A stretch of 22,487 nt of DNA, taken from positions 1 through 22,487 of the forward strand of contig DBCG01000134.1 of the NCBI GenBank assembly GCA_002292945.1, in the 5' to 3' direction. The stretch's first letter is position 1. The number at the start of each line of letters is the position of its first letter. Under the pieces are notes generated by a model that worked only from the letters and a program-made list of their open reading frames with translations, ran no database searches and was not told where the DNA came from. Of the stretch, positions 7,306 to 14,058 are shown in pieces. A program made the position numbers and the translations under genes. This DNA is from Proteobacteria bacterium UBA964. GTDB lineage: Bacteria; Pseudomonadota; Gammaproteobacteria; Steroidobacterales; Steroidobacteraceae.

Positions 7306-7745
7306 GCGGCATCCGCCTCCGCGTGATGGCGGTCCTGTTGCTCACCGCGCCGGTGGCGTCGGCCGAGCCCGTCGCCGCTGTGGACGAGAAACGCGGGCGG
7401 CTGCTCTACCTCCAATGCCGCGCCTGTCATGCGTTGCAGCCTGGTGGAGCGGCGCTCGCCGGCCCGCATCTGGGCGGACTGCTCGGACGCGAAGTGGCCT
7501 CGGTGCCCGGCTTCAGCTACTCGGCGGCCTTGCGGGCGCAGTCGTTCCGGTGGGACCGCGCACGACTGGATCGATGGTTGGAGGCCTCGGGCAGTATGGT
7601 CCCCGGCAACTCGATGGCTTTCGCGGGCATCACGAACGCTCCGGATCGGGCAGCGTTGATCGCGTATCTCGCAGCGGCTACGGCGCTGCCGGCCATCCCG
7701 GCGGCGCCTGTTGTAGCACCCATGGCGAGCCATCCGGTGCCCTGA
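7302..7745 (+). CDS. Secreted c-type cytochrome, class I
   Basis: A 147-residue protein with a Sec signal peptide (SGIRLR then a hydrophobic stretch, cleavage likely after ASA at residue 21). One haem-binding motif, CRACH, is at residues 39-43, and the axial Met is probably Met105 in VPGNSMAFAGI, which resembles the C-terminal region of mitochondrial and c2 cytochromes. It should act as a periplasmic electron carrier. The proposed TTG start at 7302 shares TTGA with the tesB stop, as tesB does with the reductase. An ATG at 7326 is possible but would remove the basic n-region of the signal. The last 22 codons, a Pro/Ala-rich tail after the cytochrome fold, overlap the end of the convergent VOC gene. 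The role next to a reductase and a thioesterase is unclear. Confidence 0.9.
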   Translation: MSGIRLRVMAVLLLTAPVASAEPVAAVDEKRGRLLYLQCRACHALQPGGAALAGPHLGGLLGREVASVPGFSYSAALRAQSFRWDRARLDRWLEASGSMVPGNSMAFAGITNAPDRAALIAYLAAATALPAIPAAPVVAPMASHPVP

Positions 7746-8811
7746 GCCCGAGGCTCGGCCGCCCGAACTCATCCGGCAAGATCTCGCCAAGCGTCGCAGC
7801 CGCGATGCCCGTCACACCTGGCGTCGCTGCGAGCGTCCGCCGCAGCAGGCCCAAGTCTCCGACGCGCCAAGTGTAGAGGCTGTAGCCGAGGCAGCCAGGG
7901 CGTGCGAGCTCGCGCAGGTCCTCGATCCGGGCGTCTGCTGCGAAGCGCACGCACTTGAGCTTGCCGGAGCGCCGCTCAGCGAGCGATGCGCCGGTTCGTG
8001 GGTCGTCGAAGTCCACCATGTGGAACCCTTCGCCGGGCTCGAGCCCGAAGATGCTGCGTGAGCCGGTGGCGTTCGCATACGGGACGCGCTCCTCATGGGT
8101 GCGCTTCAGGCCGAGCACCGTCTCGTAGAAGTCGAAGATTCGCTCATCGTCGCTCGCGACCATGAGACCGGCGTGGGTGTGTTGGCTCGCGCGCAGCAAC
8201 GAGGTGGGTTCCACCTGTCCGTAGAGCGGGCTCTCGTAGCCGAACCGCTCGAAGATGACCTGTCGGTAGTGCGGCTGGATGAGCACCATCTCGCGTACGC
8301 CGACGATGGGATCCCGGAACGGCTTCGCCGCGCGCTCGCCGCTGACTTCGCCGATCACCGCGAGCTGTGGCGGCAACAAGGCGAGTGGCAACCCTGATTG
8401 CAGGGCGCGTTCGGCGTGGTTGAGCACGCCATGGACGCTCTGTGTGACGCGTACACCCCAGCGCGAACCGATGCCGCGCAGGTTCGTGCGCAGGCCGACC
8501 CCATCGTTGAGCGGCGTCTGCCACTTCATGAGGCGGACGAGACCGTGGTCCGCGTCGCCGTGCAGGAGTTGCACGGATTCCAAGGCCGAGTCGTATCCGT
8601 AGAGCGCTGCAGAGGCAGCAGCATCGAGGTGTCCGCGCAGCCCCGGTCGGCAACCCCATGCGCGGAAGTCGGCGATCGCTTCCTCGAGGTCGGTGACGCC
8701 GACGCAGGCTTCGTGCAGGCCGCCGACACAGCCCGCGCTGCGCGAGGGCGCGGGGGACGAGGTCGGGATGGTCGATGGATCGCAATCTGCGGACATGACG
8801 CCCGATATCAT
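7678..8811 (-). CDS. VOC-superfamily (glyoxalase/dioxygenase-fold) protein
   Basis: A 377-residue cytoplasmic protein built of two vicinal-oxygen-chelate-like halves. The first begins LHEACVGVTDLEEAIADFRAW (about residue 30). The second begins THAGLMVASDDERIFDFYETVLGLK, with SRSIFGLEPGEGFHMVDFDD following; the paired beta-alpha-beta-beta-beta modules and His/Glu positions fit metal-binding VOC folds. These include glyoxalase I, extradiol dioxygenases and fosfomycin-resistance enzymes, so the fold alone does not give the reaction. The start is the ATG at 8811; an ATG at 8796 is an alternative. It lies 40 bp downstream of the Omp85-like gene and probably ends that operon. Its last 68 bp overlap the convergent cytochrome c gene. 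Confidence 0.82.
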   Translation of the reverse strand: MISGVMSADCDPSTIPTSSPAPSRSAGCVGGLHEACVGVTDLEEAIADFRAWGCRPGLRGHLDAAASAALYGYDSALESVQLLHGDADHGLVRLMKWQTPLNDGVGLRTNLRGIGSRWGVRVTQSVHGVLNHAERALQSGLPLALLPPQLAVIGEVSGERAAKPFRDPIVGVREMVLIQPHYRQVIFERFGYESPLYGQVEPTSLLRASQHTHAGLMVASDDERIFDFYETVLGLKRTHEERVPYANATGSRSIFGLEPGEGFHMVDFDDPRTGASLAERRSGKLKCVRFAADARIEDLRELARPGCLGYSLYTWRVGDLGLLRRTLAATPGVTGIAAATLGEILPDEFGRPSLGLRAPDGSPWVLQQAPPGWPAAP

Positions 8812-8851
8812 GGCACAGCGTCGTCCTGTCCCGGGATCGGTCTGCACTAGA

Positions 8852-10558
8852 TCAGAAACTGCGCTTGGTCTCCACCAACAGCTGGACATCCTTGACCGAC
8901 GGATCGCCGTTCAAGGGAAACGCGAGATCGATGTGCAGCATGTTGCCGAGACCGGACCGGCTGTTGCCGAGACGGAGCCCGAAACCCACATCGGCCAAGG
9001 CGCCTTGCGGTCGGCTGCCGAAGGCGTTGTCACCGAAAGCGCCGCCCACATCGGCGAACACGGCACCGCCGACATGGACCAACCGGAACGGATACCAATC
9101 TGAATAAAAGCGTTGCTCCAGCGTCACGAGCCAACGCCCTTCACCCGCCTGATAACGGAGCGGGTAGCCGCGAAGACCGGTGTCCCCGCCGATCAGCACT
9201 TGTCGGTCGGCGTCGAGTTCATGGCCGAGCGTCACAGCGACCGCGGCGAACGAGAGCCTCCGCTCCGAATGGCGCCGGTAGTAGCGCAGTTCGCCGTCGG
9301 CCTGCACATCGACGAAGCTTCCGTCCTCGTGGCGTCCGTTCAGGGTGGCCTCCAAGAGGATCGAGCTGCGCGAGCCGAGATCGAAACCCCGCGACACCCG
9401 TCCGTCGAACAGCACAGCGCTGCGATCCGCGCCGAATGTGGGGGAGGCGATCCCAAGGCGGGCCGAGGCACGCCAACCATAGGCGAAATCCTCGGTGCGC
9501 TCGATCTGGTCTCGGTTGCGCAACTGTCGGTAATCATCCTCCAGCCATTGCGCCGAGAGCCACGGGTAGGCGAGCTTGCGGTCGGCCGGCGGCGGCGTCG
9601 GCAGTGCGCTCCCCGGGGCGGCCGCGAAACGGCTCTCGTCGAAGGTGTAGCCGATGCGCCAACGCAGCACTTTGCCGTCGACCAAGCCTTTCGACCATCC
9701 GCCGTAGAGGCTCGCATAGCGATGCTGCACCTCGTATTCACCCACCTCTTCGCCGAGGTCGTAGCGGGCGTCGATCCGCTCATCCTCCACCGCGCCGATG
9801 CCGACGGCTCGGCGGGCATCGAGCGCGTAGAAATCACGGTCGAGCGCGAGGCCCTTACGTTGGCCGTCGCTGTTGTCGGCGTAGTCGAGCGCCAGCGCCC
9901 ACCGACTGCGCGCGAGCTGTCGGTCGCGATACTTGAAGAGCGTGGAGGTCCGATCGACGTCTTTGGTCCGGCCGATCCCGAGCTCGATGCCGCGACCGAG
10001 CAGGTTCAGCTCCTCCAGTTCGAGACCCGAGGTGCTCTCTCCGCCCTTGCGACCGAACGAGATCCCGGGGTTGAGCGTCCAAACATCACGGGTCTCGACC
10101 TCGATGTCGACGACGCCGTCCCGTAACGCCACAGGTTCGATGCGTGCATCATGCAGGTAGCGCGTACCGCGCAGCAGCCGTGCCGATTCCTGCAGCAGAC
10201 GGCCGTCGTAAAGATCGCCTGGAGCGAACAACAACTGGTCCTCGATCGTCGCCGGGCGGGTCCGGATATGCAGCGTATTGGCGAGCCGGAAGAGCGCGGT
10301 GTCCTCCTCGGGCAGCGAGGTGTCGAAGATCTCGAGGGGGGCGATCCGCACCTCACCGATGCGCACCCCCGATGCGGCCAAGCTGGCGTCGTCGGGCAGA
10401 TCGGCGGGTCGGCGCCCGGCCTCGCGGATGACCCGGGCGTTGACGCTCGGCAACACCGTGCGGGCGGACTCTGAGGGTTCCACTGCGTCTGCGATCGGCA
10501 TCGACGAACCGAGGGTGAGAAGCAGCGTGATCCCGGCATGCGTGCTTAGTCGGCGCAC
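8852..10558 (-). CDS. Omp85/BamA-TamA-like outer-membrane beta-barrel protein
   Basis: A 568-residue exported protein. A signal peptide (RRL then a hydrophobic core, cleavage likely after ADA at residue 25) is followed by a POTRA-like region (about 65-160; LLFAPGDLYDGRLLQESARLLRGT and IEVETRDVWTL). The long, beta-rich C-terminal barrel carries the Omp85-type motif GGDTGLRGYPLRY and ends in Phe, the outer-membrane assembly signal. Only one or two POTRA units fit, fewer than BamA (five) or TamA (three). It is therefore an accessory member or a two-partner-secretion-like translocator, and no secreted partner lies nearby. The GTG start is decided by GAGG five bases upstream and overlaps the preceding oxidase gene by 13 bp. 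That links it translationally to the lipid-modification genes. Confidence 0.88.
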   Translation of the reverse strand: MRRLSTHAGITLLLTLGSSMPIADAVEPSESARTVLPSVNARVIREAGRRPADLPDDASLAASGVRIGEVRIAPLEIFDTSLPEEDTALFRLANTLHIRTRPATIEDQLLFAPGDLYDGRLLQESARLLRGTRYLHDARIEPVALRDGVVDIEVETRDVWTLNPGISFGRKGGESTSGLELEELNLLGRGIELGIGRTKDVDRTSTLFKYRDRQLARSRWALALDYADNSDGQRKGLALDRDFYALDARRAVGIGAVEDERIDARYDLGEEVGEYEVQHRYASLYGGWSKGLVDGKVLRWRIGYTFDESRFAAAPGSALPTPPPADRKLAYPWLSAQWLEDDYRQLRNRDQIERTEDFAYGWRASARLGIASPTFGADRSAVLFDGRVSRGFDLGSRSSILLEATLNGRHEDGSFVDVQADGELRYYRRHSERRLSFAAVAVTLGHELDADRQVLIGGDTGLRGYPLRYQAGEGRWLVTLEQRFYSDWYPFRLVHVGGAVFADVGGAFGDNAFGSRPQGALADVGFGLRLGNSRSGLGNMLHIDLAFPLNGDPSVKDVQLLVETKRSF

Positions 10559-12003
10559 GCCGACCTCGGCAATACCTTGCCAGGGTTCATGATGCCGTTC
10601 GGGTCGAAGGCTTGCTTGATGGCGCGCATCAACCCGAGCTCGACCGGCGAGGCGTAGCGCTGCAGCTCATCGACCTTCAGCCGGCCGATGCCGTGCTCGG
10701 CGCTGAACGATCCGCCGTGGGCACGCACCAGGTCGTGGATGGCACGCTTGGCCAGATCCTCGTAAGGTTTAAGCAGATGGGTGTCCCGCTGCGCCGCGGC
10801 GATCGTGGCGGCCGGCCCCAGGTTGAAGTGCAGGTTGCCGTCGCCGACATGGCCGTAGCACACGAGCTGCGCCATGGGTGCCTCGCGTGCGACCCACGCC
10901 GAGGCCGCCTCGACGAACGCCGGGAGCCGGTCGATGGGCAGCGAGACATCATGCTTGAGGCTCGGGCCATCGCGGCGCTGGGCCTCGGGGATGTTCTCCC
11001 GCAGGCGCCAGAATTCTCGCCGCTCGCGTTCGCCTTGGGCGAGCGCCGCATCGGTGGCGAGGCCCGACTCGAAGGCTGCACCGAGGGCATCCTGCAGGAT
11101 CGCATCGAGCGGCTCCTCTGCACGCGCGCTTGTGAGTTCACAGAGCACGAACCACGGCGACGGTCCCGATAGCGGAGCACGCATGTCCGGCAGATGCCGA
11201 AGCACCAGTTCAAGAGCGATCCTCGGCAGCAATTCGAAGCTCGACACCCGATCGCCGCTCGCACTGCGCAGCGCACCGAGCAGGGCCACGGCGGCCTGCG
11301 GGTCGGGCACGGCGATGAAGGCCGTTGCGAACGCGCGCGGTGGCGGGAACAAGCGCAGCGCGGCGGCCGTGATCACCCCGAGCGTCCCTTCGGCGCCGAT
11401 GAAGAGATGCCGCAGATCGTAGCCGGTGTTGTCCTTGCGCAGCGCATCGAGGCTCGAGAGCACACGGCCGTCCGCAAGCACCACCTCGAGACCGAGCACC
11501 AGTTCCCGCATCATCCCGTAGCGGAGCACCTGCACCCCACCGGCGTTGGTCGCGAGGTTGCCGCCGATCTGGCAACTGCCTTCCGAGCCGAGCGACAACG
11601 GGAAGAACCGCCCTGCCGCGGCGGCGGCCTGTTGTGCTTCGGCGAGCACCAAGCCGGACTCGACGACCATCGAGTCGTTGGCGGGATCGATACGCCGTAT
11701 GGCGCGCATGCGCCGCAGTGACAGCACGAGCTCGGTGCCCGACTCGTCGGGGGTGGCGGCGCCGCAGTAACCGGTGTTGCCGCCCTGCGGCACGACGCCG
11801 ATGCGCCGTGCGTCGCAGAACGCGAGCAACTGCGACACCTCGAGGGTATTGCGCGGCGAGGCGATGGCGAGAGGTCTGCCGTGATAGAGCCGACGATGGT
11901 CGGTGCCCGCGGCCGCGAGCGAGGCAGGATCGGTCGAGATGAGTTCCGGGCCGAAGCGCGCCTGCAGCTGCGCGAGCGGCGTGCTTGCGCCGCCCGAGGT
12001 CAT
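10546..12003 (-). CDS. FAD-linked oxidase, D-2-hydroxyglutarate dehydrogenase/GlcD-like
   Basis: A 485-residue VAO/PCMH-family flavoprotein. The FAD-binding half (about 40-230) shows GVVPQGGNTGYCGAATP, SLGSEGSCQIGGNLATNAGG and DNTGYDLRHLFIGAEGTLG. The C-terminal FAD-oxidase domain has YGHVGDGNLHFN and the metal/active-site motif AEHGIG. By family it would oxidise a D-2-hydroxyacid and pass electrons to a carrier. It overlaps the Cfa-like methyltransferase upstream by ATGA (12000-12003) and the Omp85-like gene downstream by 13 bp, so it is firmly in the lipid-modification operon. A role as the flavin partner of the methyltransferase is an inference, modelled on the methyltransferase/FAD-oxidoreductase pairs that make 10-methyl fatty acids in actinobacteria. 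An ordinary hydroxyacid dehydrogenase is equally possible. Confidence 0.9.
   Translation of the reverse strand: MTSGGASTPLAQLQARFGPELISTDPASLAAAGTDHRRLYHGRPLAIASPRNTLEVSQLLAFCDARRIGVVPQGGNTGYCGAATPDESGTELVLSLRRMRAIRRIDPANDSMVVESGLVLAEAQQAAAAAGRFFPLSLGSEGSCQIGGNLATNAGGVQVLRYGMMRELVLGLEVVLADGRVLSSLDALRKDNTGYDLRHLFIGAEGTLGVITAAALRLFPPPRAFATAFIAVPDPQAAVALLGALRSASGDRVSSFELLPRIALELVLRHLPDMRAPLSGPSPWFVLCELTSARAEEPLDAILQDALGAAFESGLATDAALAQGERERREFWRLRENIPEAQRRDGPSLKHDVSLPIDRLPAFVEAASAWVAREAPMAQLVCYGHVGDGNLHFNLGPAATIAAAQRDTHLLKPYEDLAKRAIHDLVRAHGGSFSAEHGIGRLKVDELQRYASPVELGLMRAIKQAFDPNGIMNPGKVLPRSACAD
10564..10567 (-). promoter_or_regulatory. Ribosome binding site choosing the Omp85-like start
   Basis: GAGG on the minus strand ends five bases before the GTG at 10558. 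It lies inside the 3' end of the FAD-linked oxidase gene and explains the rare start codon. Confidence 0.55.
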
Positions 12004-13277
12004 GTGGCGAGCGGCGACGGCAGCCGACAGCCGGGCTTGGTGAGCAGCAGTTGCACATCACCCAGTTGCCGTTCGGCGAAGCCGCCCTCGCAGTAGCAGA
12101 GATAGAACTCCCACATGCGCACGAAGGAGTCGGGATAGCCGAGCGCACGGACCTGGCCGCGGTTGGCCATGAAGTTCGTGCGCCACTCGCGCAGGGTGCG
12201 CGCATAGTGCGGTCCGATGTCCTCGAGGTGGAAGATCTTGAGGTCGGTGACGCGGGTCAGGGACTCGCTGATCGCCTGTACGCTCGGGATGAAGCTGCCC
12301 GGGAAGATGAATCGCTGGATGTAGTCGACCGACTTCCGCGCCTGGGCGTAGAACTGGTCCTGCAGGGTGATGGCCTGCAGCAGCATCGCACCGTGCGGCT
12401 CGAGCAGCGCCGCGCACTTGGCGAGGTAGGTGTCGAGGTACTGCGCGCCGACCGCCTCGATCATCTCGATGGACATGGCCTTGTCGTAGCGGCCCTTCAG
12501 GTCGCGGTAGTCCTCGAGCAACAGCGTGATGCGGTCCGTGAGCCCGGCGCGCGCGATCATCTCGCGCGCATGATCGTGCTGCTCGCGCGAGATGGTGGTG
12601 GTGGTGACATGGGCGCCATACCGCGCGGCGGCGTGGATCGCGAGGCCGCCCCAACCGGTTCCGATCTCGACGACGCGCTCACCGGGGCGCAGCCGAAGCT
12701 TGCGGCAGACCGCCTCGAACTTCGCGACCGAGGCCTGTTCGAGCGTGGTCGAGTCATCCGCGAAGATGCCGCAGGAGTAGGCCATCGTCGGGTCGAGCAT
12801 GAGCTCATAGAGCGCATTGCCGAGATCGTAGTGCGCTGCGATGTTGCGGGCGCTGCCCTGTCGGCTGTTTCGGTTGAGCCAGTGGACGGCCTTGTGCAGG
12901 GGCGTGCTGAGCCAGGCCCAACGGCCGTCCATGCCGTCCATGACCGCGCGGTTGGCGACGAACAGGCGCACGAGCGCCGTGAGATCGTCGCAGCGCCAAA
13001 GATCGTTGATGTAGGCGCCGCCTGCGCCCACCGTGCCGCCGAAAGCGGCGTCGGCGAAGAACTGCGGATCGCGCACCTCGACGGTCACCGCCAGATCGAG
13101 GCGGGCGGTGCGACGGCCGAACTCGTGGCGTCGACCGTCCGGCTCGATCAGCGTCAGCGCTCCGTCCTGCAGTCGGGTCAACTGGCTGAGCAGCAGACGG
13201 CGGCCGAACCGGGCAAGCGGGCCCGACCGAGCGTTCGCACGGTCGGTCTCGCGGGGGATGATGGTGGGTGCGGGCAT
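12000..13277 (-). CDS. Cfa-like SAM-dependent acyl-lipid methyltransferase
   Basis: A 425-residue member of the cyclopropane-fatty-acid synthase family, which transfers a methyl group from SAM to the double bond of an acyl chain in a membrane phospholipid. Visible are HYDLGNALYELMLDPTMAYS followed by the conserved Cys (about 169), the SAM loop VVEIGTGWGGL (about 202-212), the conserved Glu in EMIEAVG (about 273), and YIQRFIFPGSFIPSV. At the position where E. coli Cfa has the bicarbonate-binding His (27 residues after the Glu), this protein has Gln (MLLQAIT, about 300). That suggests a methylene or methyl product rather than a cyclopropane. The 5' end is one base from the DUF1365 stop, and the 3' end overlaps the FAD-linked oxidase by ATGA. 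It forms a conserved trio with DUF1365 and the FAD oxidoreductase upstream. Confidence 0.93.
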   Translation of the reverse strand: MPAPTIIPRETDRANARSGPLARFGRRLLLSQLTRLQDGALTLIEPDGRRHEFGRRTARLDLAVTVEVRDPQFFADAAFGGTVGAGGAYINDLWRCDDLTALVRLFVANRAVMDGMDGRWAWLSTPLHKAVHWLNRNSRQGSARNIAAHYDLGNALYELMLDPTMAYSCGIFADDSTTLEQASVAKFEAVCRKLRLRPGERVVEIGTGWGGLAIHAAARYGAHVTTTTISREQHDHAREMIARAGLTDRITLLLEDYRDLKGRYDKAMSIEMIEAVGAQYLDTYLAKCAALLEPHGAMLLQAITLQDQFYAQARKSVDYIQRFIFPGSFIPSVQAISESLTRVTDLKIFHLEDIGPHYARTLREWRTNFMANRGQVRALGYPDSFVRMWEFYLCYCEGGFAERQLGDVQLLLTKPGCRLPSPLAT

Positions 13278-13278
13278 T

Positions 13279-14058
13279 TCAGGGGGTCCCAGGGAGGCGC
13301 TTCTTGGGGTGCGTGAAGAACGGCGTCCGCTTCAAAAGCAGCACGAGCGCCTGCCAGTAGATGAATACGCTCACTTTCAGGGTGACGAAAGGCACGGTCA
13401 GTAGGGCGCGCGCCAACGCACGGCCGGTGATGGGTCCTCGGCGCAGCACCAGCGTGGCGTCGAATTGTGGCCGGTCCTCACGCCAGTTCTCCATATGGAC
13501 GCCGAGCGTGCGGCCCGGCTCGTTGAAGCGCCAATCGTAGCGCATGTCCATCGGCATGAACGGCGAGACATGGAAGACCTTGTCGAACTGCCAGCGCCAC
13601 ATCTGCGCCCCCGAACGGGCGGCATCCGCGACCGCCAGCACATAGGCGTGGCGCTCATGCCAGGGCGTATTGGTGATCTCCGCCACGATGGTCTCCAGCC
13701 GATCTCCCGAGGCGTCGTAGACATAGTAGAAACTGACAGGATTGGAGGTGAACCCGAAATAGCGCAGATGGGTCAGCAGGCGGATGGGGCCGGCTGGTCG
13801 TCGACCGGTCCGCTGTTCGATGAGATCGCGCACGGCTCCATCTAGCGATATGCTCGGGTCACCGAGATAGTCGGCGCGTCGGAACCAGGCGAGCGCGGGT
13901 CGTCGCGCGGACCAGAACCAGCGGTCGTCGAACAGCGCCGGGAGTTCGGCGAGGTCGATCCAGGCCATGAAGAGCCGATAGCGGAAAGCGTTCCGGCGCG
14001 GCCCGAAGCGGCGATGGCTGATGTATCCGGTGTACAGGGCGCTGTGCGTGGCGCTCAT
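13279..14058 (-). CDS. DUF1365 family protein
   Basis: A 259-residue protein of the DUF1365 family. It starts SALYTGYISHRRFGPRRNAFRY, with the family hallmarks FRYRLFMAWIDLAEL, LTHLRYFGFTSNPVSFYYVYD, VAEITNTPWHERHAYVL and KVFHVSPFMPMDMRYDWRF, and ends with a hydrophobic stretch (about 217-245) that may touch the membrane. The biochemical role is not established. The family is almost always found between an FAD-dependent amine-oxidase-like gene and a Cfa-like methyltransferase, as here and in the M. tuberculosis Rv0447c-Rv0449c set, so a step in acyl-chain modification is likely. The ATG at 14058 overlaps the upstream stop as ATGA; the longer open frame to 14160 is inside the upstream gene and not family-like. 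Confidence 0.93.
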   Translation of the reverse strand: MSATHSALYTGYISHRRFGPRRNAFRYRLFMAWIDLAELPALFDDRWFWSARRPALAWFRRADYLGDPSISLDGAVRDLIEQRTGRRPAGPIRLLTHLRYFGFTSNPVSFYYVYDASGDRLETIVAEITNTPWHERHAYVLAVADAARSGAQMWRWQFDKVFHVSPFMPMDMRYDWRFNEPGRTLGVHMENWREDRPQFDATLVLRRGPITGRALARALLTVPFVTLKVSVFIYWQALVLLLKRTPFFTHPKKRLPGTP

